From an uncultured Saprospiraceae bacterium (GTDB lineage: Bacteria > Bacteroidota > Bacteroidia > Chitinophagales > Saprospiraceae): DNA of 34,052 nt. Shown here one piece after another: positions 9,913 to 21,900 of the stretch. Positions within the stretch are counted from its first letter, which is position 1. The number at the start of each line of letters is the position of its first letter. The DNA is taken from NCBI GenBank assembly GCA_937929945.1, contig CALFUK010000132.1, positions 1 to 34,052 on the forward strand, in the 5' to 3' direction. Below the pieces are notes generated by a model, which did no database searches, was not told the origin of the DNA, and saw only the letters and a list, made by a program, of their open reading frames with translations. The position numbers and the translations under genes are program-made.

Positions 9913-9952
9913 AAATAAAAAATAGGGACATGAAACTAAATTCATGCCCCTA
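9913..9952 (-). terminator. Intrinsic terminator after gene B
   Basis: On the minus strand a 12-base-pair stem (arms 9952-9941 and 9934-9923, one G-U pair) with a 6-base loop is followed directly by TTTTTTATTT (9922-9913). It begins 24 bases after the gene B stop codon. This is the textbook rho-independent form and suggests that gene A is mostly transcribed from its own promoter. Confidence 0.9.
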
Positions 9953-9975
9953 ATAACATATTGTGAAATCGATAA

Positions 9976-12900
9976 TTATCTATTGATTTGAACATAGCCA
10001 CTGTAGTCAGATCCTTCTCCATCTGATAAGACATAAAAATACGTTCCATCTGGAAGTGGCCTACCCTGAAATGTTCCATCCCAACCACTGTCGTTGGTAT
10101 ATCCTTGTTTGTAGTATACTTGATTGCCCCATCTATTGAAGATGGTTACCGTATTATTTTTGAAATTTTCAATTCCCTTTATTGCGAAATAGTCGTTCAC
10201 TTCATCTCCGTTTGGTGAGAACCCATTGAAGATGGTAAGATCCTCACAAAGTACTTCGATATAAACGGTAGCCACATCTGTTCCGTAAGGACTGACGATC
10301 ATGTACATGAAAGAATCAATCTCTCCACAGTAACCTGCGTCTGGGATGTAATCAATTGTATTGTTGTCATGGATATCCAAGGTTCCGTTGTCAGGATTTT
10401 GGAGTATGATCAAACTATCTGTTTCTATATTAAATGTATCGTTTGCAGTGATGTCAAAGTTGAAAACATGCCAATTGACAAGCGTAAGTGTATCATCATC
10501 CATAGCAACAGGCGGCACGATAGTTCCTTCGGTAACTACTATTGAGAAAACAACTAATGTATCGCAAATTTGATTTTCATCGCAATACACAAAACATCCT
10601 ATATCGTCACCTAGTAATTCTGCTGATATAGTAATACAGTCTGAATCTATATCATAATTGACTACCTCCGTTGAAACATCTTCACAGTAGCTATCAATCG
10701 TGCTAATGCTAGAGGATAGCTCAGAAGGATCAAGGCAAATCGTAGTATCGGTGCCCAGCTCCAAATGAACTTCTATAGTATCTGGCGTAGTCATTACTTC
10801 TATACAATCTACAAGTACATTGATCGAGTCTTGGCAACCTGAGTATAGATCTGTGATGACTATCATATTGTCACCAAGCCCCAACTCCAGTGCCACGGCG
10901 AATGGTACAAACTTGCTATTGACATCCAATATTCCTTGTTGACCTGTGTTGGTCTGTGTAATTACGATATCTCCATAAAGGTTATTTGAATCTCCACCTT
11001 TGATAGCTAGAAGCTGATCATCTATTTCCCAATTTCCTGCTGGATCAAACTGATTCAACATCAACACAAACTCTTCCATGGTATCAAAAATTCCGCTGAA
11101 TATACTGTCATTCACCATCCAACTATCCAAAGAATATGGTCCTTGTTGACCTGCATCGGGAACTGAGAAATAGGTATAAAAATACGTAGAATCAAATGTA
11201 CAGCCTGTAGTTTGAGCTACTTGAATACCATTGACCTGATATTCGAAGCTATCCACATTTGATATAGGGACATCTAAACAATAATCTGCTTGTAAATCGC
11301 AATGAGCCAAATTGATAACATCAGTGTTCATATCAAAGATATCGAAGTCACCGTTACACTCTTTTGCACAATCTAAAATCGAAATATTACTTACATTGAG
11401 CTCACATCCATTTGCATCTTGAATGGTGACACTATAGCTTCCTTCTTGCAAGCCTTCTCTATACAATAACTGATTATTGCTAGGATCAAGATCCTGCCAA
11501 ATATAACTGTATGGGCCATGTCCACCTGTAGTCGTCAGGTCGATCACTCCACCTAATATACAATCTTCATGAGATGCTTCAACCACTACATTTAATGGTG
11601 CAGGGGCCACTATAGTAAAGCATTCCTCTCCAGCTATACAGGCATTTTCATCTCTAATAATCAAGCAATAATTTCCAACTGCTAGGCTACCATTTTCAAA
11701 TTGAATACCCGCTGCATTTTCTATACTACTTGTATAATTTGGTAAAGTAGTTATGTCCGGGCTGGTAGTAAATACTATAGAGCCATTGGTATCACCACTG
11801 CATAATGGAGCAATAGTGTCTGTAATAGAAAGCTCTACCAACGAGATGTTATCCAATAAAACAAAATCTAAGGTATCAATACACCCATCCGTATTCGTCA
11901 TAAAGACCTGATAATATCCTGCCGCTAAATTCGTTTGTCTGTCACCAATCAATTGGTTACTCCAAAAGATATCCGTTGGCATTACATTTTCTACCATGAT
12001 ACTCACTATTCCATTTGCATTGCCACAGTCTGGTAGTGCCTCAATAATCGCTTGACCATTCAAGCCTCCTTCCACAGGTACATTCACTGTAATAAATGAT
12101 GTACAGTTAGGGTTTTCCGAATTGGTAACTTCAACTATGTACGAGCCAGGAGATAAGTTTGATTGCTCGTTTCCTGCTACATTTAAATCTAACCAGAAAT
12201 AGTCAAGAGTATCAGGGCTAAATGTCACCTGGCCCGAACTGAGTCCACAAGTAGCAGCAATAATATCTGTATTGCTCGGTCCTTGTGCATCTTGATTATT
12301 AATAATTATTTCTTCAATTAATTTGCAATCTGGCGACAGAATATCTGTTATCGTCACTGTGTATATCCCTGCAGTTAGACCTGATATTATATTTTGGTTT
12401 ATTCCGAAAGTGCTGCCATCATTCCTGCTCCAAACAATATCATAGTTTGATAAGCCATCTTGCAAATCAATAGTGATTGACCCCTCCGCTTTATCACACA
12501 TGGTAGAGACGATAAGTCTATCTACTATGACTGGCTCCATACATGGCTCACAAGTACCCACTTCGTCAATCACTACCTCCAACACTTCTGTACAACCCGT
12601 ATCATCTGTAACGGTTACTTGATAAACTCCATCGGTAAGATCTGATCTAGTAAATGCGGTGATCATATCGGGCCAGAGATAGGTATATGAACTCGGAGTG
12701 AAGACAGCTTCACCATCTCCATCATTACAATTTTCTGATTCTGTAAAGCTAAGTATTGCATCAGTATCGCAGCCACAATCCGTAACATTTACTATTACTA
12801 CTTTTTCAACTATGCAACTGAAAATATTAGATACTTGGACAGTGTACTGACCAGACATAGCTAAAGTTGCATTTAATAATTCTGGATATTGTTCGCTAGA

Positions 12901-15900
12901 CATAAAGCCATTTGGACCTGTCCAAGAATAAGTAGATCCTCCATTTGCACCCAACTCTATGCTCTGGCCTACGCACACTTCAATATCCTCTACTACTACA
13001 ACATCCCCAGACTCAGAGACATCTACTTGAATACTTGCAATACCACTGCAACCAGAGAATGTGCTCACTTCTACCATAAAGGCATAACTACCTGGCTCTA
13101 GTGTTAGATTATTGATAGTTGGATTTTGTAGATTTGAACTCCAATCATCAGGGCCCGTCCAAGCGTAATTTGTTCCTCCATTGGCAGTGAGCTCTAAAGT
13201 ACTTCCTTCGCAAACAGGTCCATTGCTGGACAGTGATGGCACCAATACTTCGCCAACAATCGCTTGAACTTCATAAACAGACTCACAAAATGATCCTGAA
13301 GAAACAGTAACGAAATAGGTACCGCTATTTAAGGCAGTCGCATTTACTATTTCAATATTTTGGGTAGATGCTACAAAGTTATCGGGACCACTCCATGACC
13401 AAGTATCACCACCTGTAACTTCTAATAAAAGGCTATCTCCTGAACATATAGAAGTATCATCAGTAATTTGAACAAGCTCTGTCTTTCCAACTTCAATTTC
13501 AATAGTCCTAGTCACTTCACATTCACCAGAAGTGGCAACAAGAGTTATCGTATAAAGACCAGCTTCATCCGAACTAAATAAAATACTATCATTGAAAGGA
13601 TTAATAATTTCGCCGCCAGTGGCCACCCAAACATATTCGTAAGAACCACTGTCATGAACAGCAGAAATGGCTACAAATTCATTTGTACAAATTTTTGTTT
13701 TATCAATATCCAGTTGAACATCCATTTCATTGGTGACCGTGATAGTCTGTAATGCAACTGAAGAATTGCCACAAGCATCTGTCACAGCATATGTTCTTTG
13801 CAGTTCATAATTACAGCCACTAGTCCTCATCTCATCTATTTGTATTTCTGGCGATTGGTCACAAGTATCAAATGCCTCTAAATCAATTGGACCTGGAATC
13901 ACTTCTCCTAAAGCGAGATTCACCGTGATATCCAAAGGTGTAGCTAAAATTATTGGTGCACCACTATCGACCACAAATACATTTTGGCTAGCGGTGCTGA
14001 TATTTCCACAATCATCCTGTGCTGTCCAAGTTCTGATAAGTGTATAAGAGTTATCACAATCACCTGGAACTATTTCTTGAGAATAAACAGGTTCAGTGTT
14101 TTCATCACAATTATCAACTATAAATGGAGCGGGCAACTCAGGGAATCCTGAACAATCAATCGTGATATCAGCAGGCACATTCGTAATAGTTGGACTATCT
14201 GTATCACCTATAATAATGCTTTGTTCTTTATAAGACACATTGCCACAGGCATCAGTTGCTGTCCATGAACGCAATATCGTATAACTCCCAGGACACTCTC
14301 CTGGCAGAGTAGTCTCTTCGTACTGTAAAAATACATTTGGATCGCAATTATCGGTAACGAATACCTGAGGTAGCGTAATATCTGCAACATCACCACACTG
14401 TGATATTATATCAATAGGTACACCAGATAAAATAGGCGCAATAAGATCACCCACCATAATACTCTGGGACGCTTCCGTTCGATTACCACAATCATCCGTA
14501 GCTGACCAAGTCCTAATTATCTCATAAGAATTTTGGCAACTGCCTGCAATCACATTTTCAGTAAAATCAACATTAATATTAGCAACACAATTATCTATGG
14601 CTGTAACATTAAAAATATTTGGAATTGGTTCTTCACAATTAAGCGTTAAATCTGCTGGTATAGCTGATAAAACTGGCGCTTCGGAATCTCCAGTTACATT
14701 TATTCTTTGCTCTCCGCTTGCAACATTACCACATCTGTCTGTTGCCACCCAAGAACGAATGATTGTGTAAGACACTGTACAGTCTACCACAGCGGAAGTA
14801 TTGTTTTCTGTAAAGACAACATTAACATTTGGGTCACAATTGTCTGTTGCTAGTACATTTGTAGCTGGTGGAGGTACCTGGCCACAATCTAAATTCAAAT
14901 CAATCGGAAGATTACTTATTATAGGTGGCGTATTGTCATCTACGAAAATTTGCTGCTCAGCACTTACTGAATTTCCGCATACATCTGTGGCTATCCACTC
15001 TCTCACTAGTATATAACTATCAACACAATTTCCAGTTATGGTATTCGTATTGAGTTGGATATTCACATTATTGTCGCAGTTATCTGTTGCTAAAACTGGA
15101 TCATTCAGCTCTGGAAGGCTGCTACATTCTACTGTTAAGTCGGCTGGGACATTTGCCAATACTGGTACTTCGGAGTCCCCTAAGACTGTGATAACCTGCT
15201 CTCCCACTGTACTATTTCCACAACGATCCGTCGCCTCCCAAGATCTGATAATCTCATAAGAGGTAGTGCAATCAAAACTAGAGACAGTACTCGTTTCGAC
15301 AAAGGCTACAGAAACATTTGAATCACAATTGTCTGTTGCCAAAACTAAAGGTGCAACTGGTGGAATTTGTCCGCAATCAATACTTAAATCAATTGGCACA
15401 TTACTCATAAGAGGAGCGGTATTGTCTTCTACGACAATTTGCTGTACTGCACTAGATGAATTACCACAGGCATCTGTAGCTATCCATTCTCTTACAATAG
15501 TAAATTTATCTTGACAATCACCTGGGATTGTGTTTGTATTTAGCTGAATATTGATATTATTATCGCAGTTATCAGTAGCCGTCACTGGATCTATAAACAC
15601 CGGCAAATCACTACACTCCAATGTCAAGTCAGACGGCACATTCGCAAGAATAGGAGCTTCTGCATCTCCATCAACTGTAATCTCTTGCTCCCCTGAAACA
15701 GAATTCCCACAACGATCGGTGGCTACCCAAACTCTGGTTATCACATAAGAGGTGGTGCAATCAAAAGAAGATTCCGTATTTGTTTCCAACAAAGAGATCG
15801 AAACATTAGGGTCACAATTATCAGTTGCAATGATAATAGGTGCTGCTGGCGCAGTTTGACCACAATCAATACTAAGGTCATTTGGTATATTTACGATAAA

Positions 15901-18900
15901 TGGCGCAGTTGTATCTTGAACAGTAATTTCTTGCACTACTCTAGTTGAATTTCCACAGACATCCGTAGCTATCCATTCTCTTTCTATGATATAATCATCA
16001 GCACAAGACCCATCAATTCTTAGCGTATTAAATTCTAGAATAACATTAGGATCACAGTTATCTGTTGCTATTGCTGGATTATTCAACTCAGGTATGGTAC
16101 TACAATTTGTAGTAATATCTAATGGAATATTCGATATAACTGGCGGCTCACTATCGCCCTCAACTGTAATAACTTGTTCAGCTACAATGCTATTCCCGCA
16201 TCGGTCAACAGCCTCCCATGTTCTAGTAATTAAATATGAAGAAGCGCAATCAGTAGAGGCTGATGAAATAGCTTCGCTGAATACAATATCTACATTCGGA
16301 TCACAATTATCAGTGGCCAAAATCGTTGGTGCGGCTGGTGGAGTACCTCCACAATCAATACTGATATCTTGAGGTACGTTACTCATGAGTGGTGGAGTAC
16401 TATCTTCTATTGTTATTTGTTGCGTAGCAACTGCAGAATTTCCACACGCATCTGTTGCGATCCATTCTCTCTCAATCATATATCTATCTGGACAATCGCC
16501 AGGGATTGTGTTTGTACTTAACTGAATATTGACATTATTATCACAGTTATCCGTTGCCGTCACTGGATCAGCAAACACCGTCAAATTACTACATTCTAAA
16601 GTCAAGTCAGACGGCACATTTGCAAGAATAGGAGCTTCTGCATCTCCAGCAACTGTAATCTCTTGCTCACCTACGATACTATTTCCGCATCGGTCAACAG
16701 CCTCCCATGTTCTAGTAATCAAATATGAAGAGGTACAATCAGTAGAGGCTGATGAAATAGCTTCACTGAATACAACATCTACATTCGGATCACAATTATC
16801 AGTAGCAAAAACCGTTGGGGCCGCTGGCGGAATAGCTCCACAATCAATACTGATATTCTGAGGCACATTACTCATAAGCGGTGGGGTACTATCTTCTACT
16901 GCAACCTGCTGCGTTGCCACTACAGAATTTCCACAAGCATCTGTTGCGACCCATTCTCTTTCAATCGTATATCTATCTGGACAATCGCCAGTAATAATAT
17001 TTTCCATGTAAGCCAAATTCACATTTGGATCACAATTATCCGTAACCGTAACTGGATCTGTCAATCCTGGATAAACATCACATTCATAAGTAATATCTGC
17101 AGGAACATTTGCTAAGATTGGAGGAGTAGAATCATCTACAGATATTCTTTGGACAGCAACTGCACTGTTATCACATGCATCTGTGGCTGTAAATGTTCTA
17201 ACTAGAGTATATTCCTGCGGGCAACTACCAGGCAAAACTGATTCAACTGAACCTACAGAAATAGAATCATCACAATCGTCATCAACATCTGGAAGTACTA
17301 GTGCTGGAATATTACCACACTCTACTGATACATCTTGAGGTATATTTGTTAATTCCGGTATTGCTGTATCTTCTATTGAAAAAGATGCAATAGTTGTCGA
17401 AATATTATTACACTCATCTATGGCCGTAAATGTTACTGTAAGACTGCCCGTTTCCCCACAATCATCACTTATAGATAAGCCTCCTGCATTGTTTATCCAA
17501 TTGATAGTACCGCAATCTTCAGTCGCTCTGGCACCACCGTTGTTATCCAACCAGTTTTGGAAAGCCACACTATTTCCCGAACCATTACATTCTACGATGA
17601 TGTCTTGCGCCATCGGATTAATAAGTGGCATTTCAGTATCTTCAATTCTAAATTCTGCAGTTGTTACTGAGGTATTCCCACATTCATCTTCTGCAATAAA
17701 ATCTACCGTTGTCGCACCTGTCAATCCACATTCATTACTAGGTACACCCTCAACATATGACCAGCTCACTGTTCCACAAATATCCGTAGCAACTGCTCCT
17801 CCTAAACCTGTCAACCAGGATTGATAAGCTAATATATTTCCAGATCCATCACATTCTACTGTATCCGAAACTGCTGCTATATCGATAATTGGCGACACCA
17901 TATCTTCAATAGTAAATATTGCGGAAGTCGTCGCAGAATTACCACACTCATCCGCTACTGTAAATAGAACAGTCAAATCTCCAGTAGCTCCACAGTCATC
18001 ACTTATGGCTCCTGCATCATTTGACCAACTAAGTATACCACAAGACTCTGTTGCCTCTGCACCTCCATTATTATTTAACCAATTTTGAAGTTGAACATTA
18101 TTTCCAGACCCATTACAAACAACAGTAGTATCTTGTGCTGCAACAAAAATCACCGGTGCTACTTCATCTATTACTATGAATCTTGCTGTTGTCGTTACCG
18201 CATTATTACACGCATCTTCTGCTGTAAATATTACAGTCAATCTATTTGTTGTATCTGAATCACATAGTACTGATGGTACACCTCCTCCTGTGTAATCATT
18301 TATCCAGTCTATTGGACTTCCGCAGGATTCTGTTGCACTTGCTCCTCCGTTATTTGCTAACCACGCAGATAACTGACCCGCTACATCCGTCTCACATGAT
18401 ACTATCATGTCCTGTGCTTCTATGTCAATCAATGGTGGATCTTCATCTATTATCATGAACCTTGCTACTTGAGCAACTGAATTTCCACAGTCGTCACTTG
18501 CTGTAAAGGTTACTGTTATCCTATTTGTAGTATCTGAATCACAAGCGATTGCTGTCACACCTCCACTTACATAATCATGTGTCCACGTTACTGCACTGCC
18601 ACATGGTTCTGTCGCTGTGGAACCCGCATGGTTGTTTAGCCAGTTTGTAAACTCAAGGATATTTCCTGTACCATCACATACAGCTACTGTATCTTGTGCA
18701 GCCAATACAATCGATGGTGGATCTTCATCTATTATCATGAACCTTGCTACTTGGGCAACTGAATTTCCACAGTCGTCACTTGCTGTAAAGGTTACTGTTA
18801 TTCTATTTGTAGTATCTGAATCACAAGCGATTGCTGTCACACCTCCACTTACATAATCATGCGTCCACGTTACTGCACTGCCACATGGTTCTGTCGCTGT

Positions 18901-21900
18901 TGAACCCGCATGGTTGTTTAGCCAGTTTGTAAACTCAAGGATATTTCCTGTACCATCACATACGGCTACTGTATCTTGTGCAGCCAATACGATCGATGGT
19001 GGATCTTCATCTATTATCATGAACCTTGCAGAAGTAGAAATTGTATTAAAACACTCATCCTCTACAGTAAAGACTACATTTAGTACATTCGTTGTATCAA
19101 AATTACAAGAAGGTAAAATAGGAACACCACCACTTATATAATCGTGCGACCAAGTCAGCTGATTTGGATCTCCGACACAAGAATCAATTGCTAAGGCACC
19201 CCCATTATTGGCCAACCAGCTGTTAAGATCATCGATATTACCTAGCCCATCACAGACTACAGCCGTATCTATCGCCAAAATGGTAAATTCAGGGTCTATA
19301 TTATCTGATATAGTTATCGATGCCGAAGTAGAAACGGAAACACCACATTCATTTTCAGCAGTAAATTCAACTGTCACGGAACCAGTTTCCCCACAACTAG
19401 GTATAAGTCCAGCATAGTCATCAGCCCAAGTCACAATACCGCAATCCACTGAAGCAGTTGCACCACCATGATTATTTAACCAAGCCGTAATAGCTGCAGT
19501 ATTCGTGAGAACATTGCAATTAAGCGATAAATTAGATGCTGAGGTTATACTTGGTGCAGCTAAAGTCGAGACATTGAAAACTGTTGGATTTAAGCTACCA
19601 GTAACACTCAAATCATCAGTCAACAAAGATGTAGATAAGGCTTCGGTTGTGACCGTCGCTTGGTTACTAATCTGAGACATAATAGGACAACAATCAATAA
19701 CAACATCATAAGATATTGTAGTTATTGAATCAGTGACTAGTGTCCCATTCGGATAGGTACTAGAATTAACTAAACCGCCAATAAAGAATGGCATTTCTCC
19801 TGATATATCAGATATTGGGCTACCATTAAGTACGGTAGATCCAGGTAGGTAGTTTACTCCTCCGGGAACTGCATTTAACAGATCTACAAGTGTAAGAACT
19901 ATATCTCCAGTATTTTCAATCAGGATAGTATATGTTACTGTATCACCAGGCGCAGATCCAGTACTCGGATCAGCAGACATTGTCGCTATAAGTGCTGGCG
20001 AAAATGAAGGAAATGAACAAGAAGTAAAATCAAATGTAGGTGCGCCGATACTTCCAACCAAAGTTCCTTGAAGATTTGCCATATTGACTGAATATAGATT
20101 TGACCCAGCACCCACTAGCATCTCACCAGAACTAATAAGTGCTACTGAAGTAATTGGACTTGCCCCAAAATTAGAGACTTCACTTATTGCTCCAACTAAA
20201 GTATAGGAAGGAGTTGCTATAGTAGGATCTATTCTTATAAGTTGATTACTATTAACAACTGCCCAAATGATACCATCTGCATCTAATGCAAGATCTCCGA
20301 CAGTTCCAGCTGTGAATGAACTAATCAAAGTTACGGTTACAATATCAGATGTTGAATAATTTGTGTTTAATTGATATAGTTGCCCATTATCAGCTAGGGC
20401 GAAACCTGTGCCTAAAGAATTGAACCCTAGGCTTTTCACCTCGCTGTTAGAAGGTATATTTACTCCAGTGTTTATTTGAGAACTAGTTGATGGATCCAAA
20501 TAAGAAACTTGTGGATTAACACTTCCAGCTTCTAAAAAGTAAAACCGATTACTAATAGGATCTAAACCCACAGCATCTCCTCCGAAACTAAGAGCTACTG
20601 AATTCAGAGTGTCAAACTTAGCTCCAGTGAATCGATCTACTTTATGTAAATAGGTTAGATCAGAACTATAAAGAGATTCACAATCTAGGCAATCTGGATC
20701 GCTCAAATCAACAAGTCCATCTCCATCATCATCAATACCGTTTGTGCAATCTTCAATACAAGAAACAGCTTGTAAAGTAATGCAGCATACTGGAGAATCA
20801 CTGCAATTACTATTTGTTACAACACATATCTCATAAAATCCATCTGGACTTTCATTTAGATTAATCACAACATCGGTTGTACCTTGACCAGATTGTACTA
20901 TTAGGCCAGGTGGAGCTGACCACGTATAGCCCGTTGCATCAACTATAGGATCTATTCTTAGTTCGACGGATATATCCGTTCCACAGTAGACCGTAGTATC
21001 AACGACTGTAATAACAGGACAAGCAAAAGGAATCGGATCATCTAAGATTGCCTCAAATGGTCCTGCTTCGCAACTCCCATCAGAGTTCCTAATATAGATC
21101 ATATAATTTCCTGATATCAAGCCAGAAAATATATTCGACAATTGCCATAAACCAGTTGCACCTAATCTATATTGATAAGCTCCGATTCCTCCCGAAGCAT
21201 TTACAGATATTTCTCCATCCGCCCCTTCACAAGTAGTTGGATCTAGCAAATTAAAATCAACAACATTAATCTCAGCTGGATCGACGAGAGTTATTGAATC
21301 AACCACTTGGCAACCATTTTCGTCAGTTGCTGTCACAAAATATTTTCCATCAATTAAGTTAGGGTTAATGCTTCCCGAATAAGAATTACTCCAGTTATAA
21401 GTAATTAAACCCGTCCCTCCAACTGAGGTAGCAGTAGCTTCTCCATCACTTCCTTGAGGGCAAGAAATTTGTTGGCCCAAATAATTTGAACTCACAGAAA
21501 CACTTAGATCCAGAGGTGGAGGATTAACTAGTTCAACAGAAGACACACTTGAGCAATCATTCTGATCCGTTACGGTTACAGTATAATTACCGGCAGGAAT
21601 TCCATTTACACTTTGTGAATTATCAGAATTACTCCACTCGTAGGTAAGAGCTCCTACACCTCCTGAAGCAGTCGCAAAAATACTTCCATCAAGAGAACCA
21701 TTACATGATATATCTCTTCCATTATAATTAGATGTAACACTTGTATTTACCAATATCTCATTAGGTTCAAATAAGGTAATTGAATCGACAACTGAACAAC
21801 CATTGGCATCCGCAACGGTAATTAAATAAGTTCCTGCCATTAAATTTGTAGCTAGATCTCCAGTCTGACCATTACTCCAATTAATAGTAAAAGGCTCTAT

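Larger units (their letters stand above)
9381..9975. other. Spacer between genes B and A, no convincing gene
   Basis: About 595 bases hold an intrinsic terminator next to gene B (9913-9952), a perfect 15-base-arm inverted repeat (9869-9904), a GC-rich palindromic island (about 9811-9868), AT-rich sequence, and the probable leader and promoter of gene A (9381-9560). An open frame of 138 codons exists at 9945-9529 on the minus strand, but it starts inside the terminator stem, has Cys/Phe/Ile-rich content unlike either neighbour, and crosses the palindromes. I read it as non-coding. An 8-base inverted repeat (9445-9452 and 9476-9483) lies 65-103 bases before the gene A start and could be an operator, weakly supported. 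No clear Bacteroidota promoter (TTG / TAnnTTTG) stands out. Confidence 0.7.

Noticed and set aside
9529-9945. Minus-strand open frame of 138 codons in the spacer
   Set aside because: It starts inside the terminator stem, runs through the palindromic island and has composition unlike the genes; probably chance.
14906-17350. CRISPR array or satellite DNA
   Set aside because: The repeat is 489 bases, in frame and coding; there are no short repeats with unique spacers.
15038-17824. Series of plus-strand open frames of 65-134 codons opposite the repeat arrays
   Set aside because: They repeat with the period of the minus-strand gene and read low-complexity Ser/Thr/Val text; they are antisense shadows.
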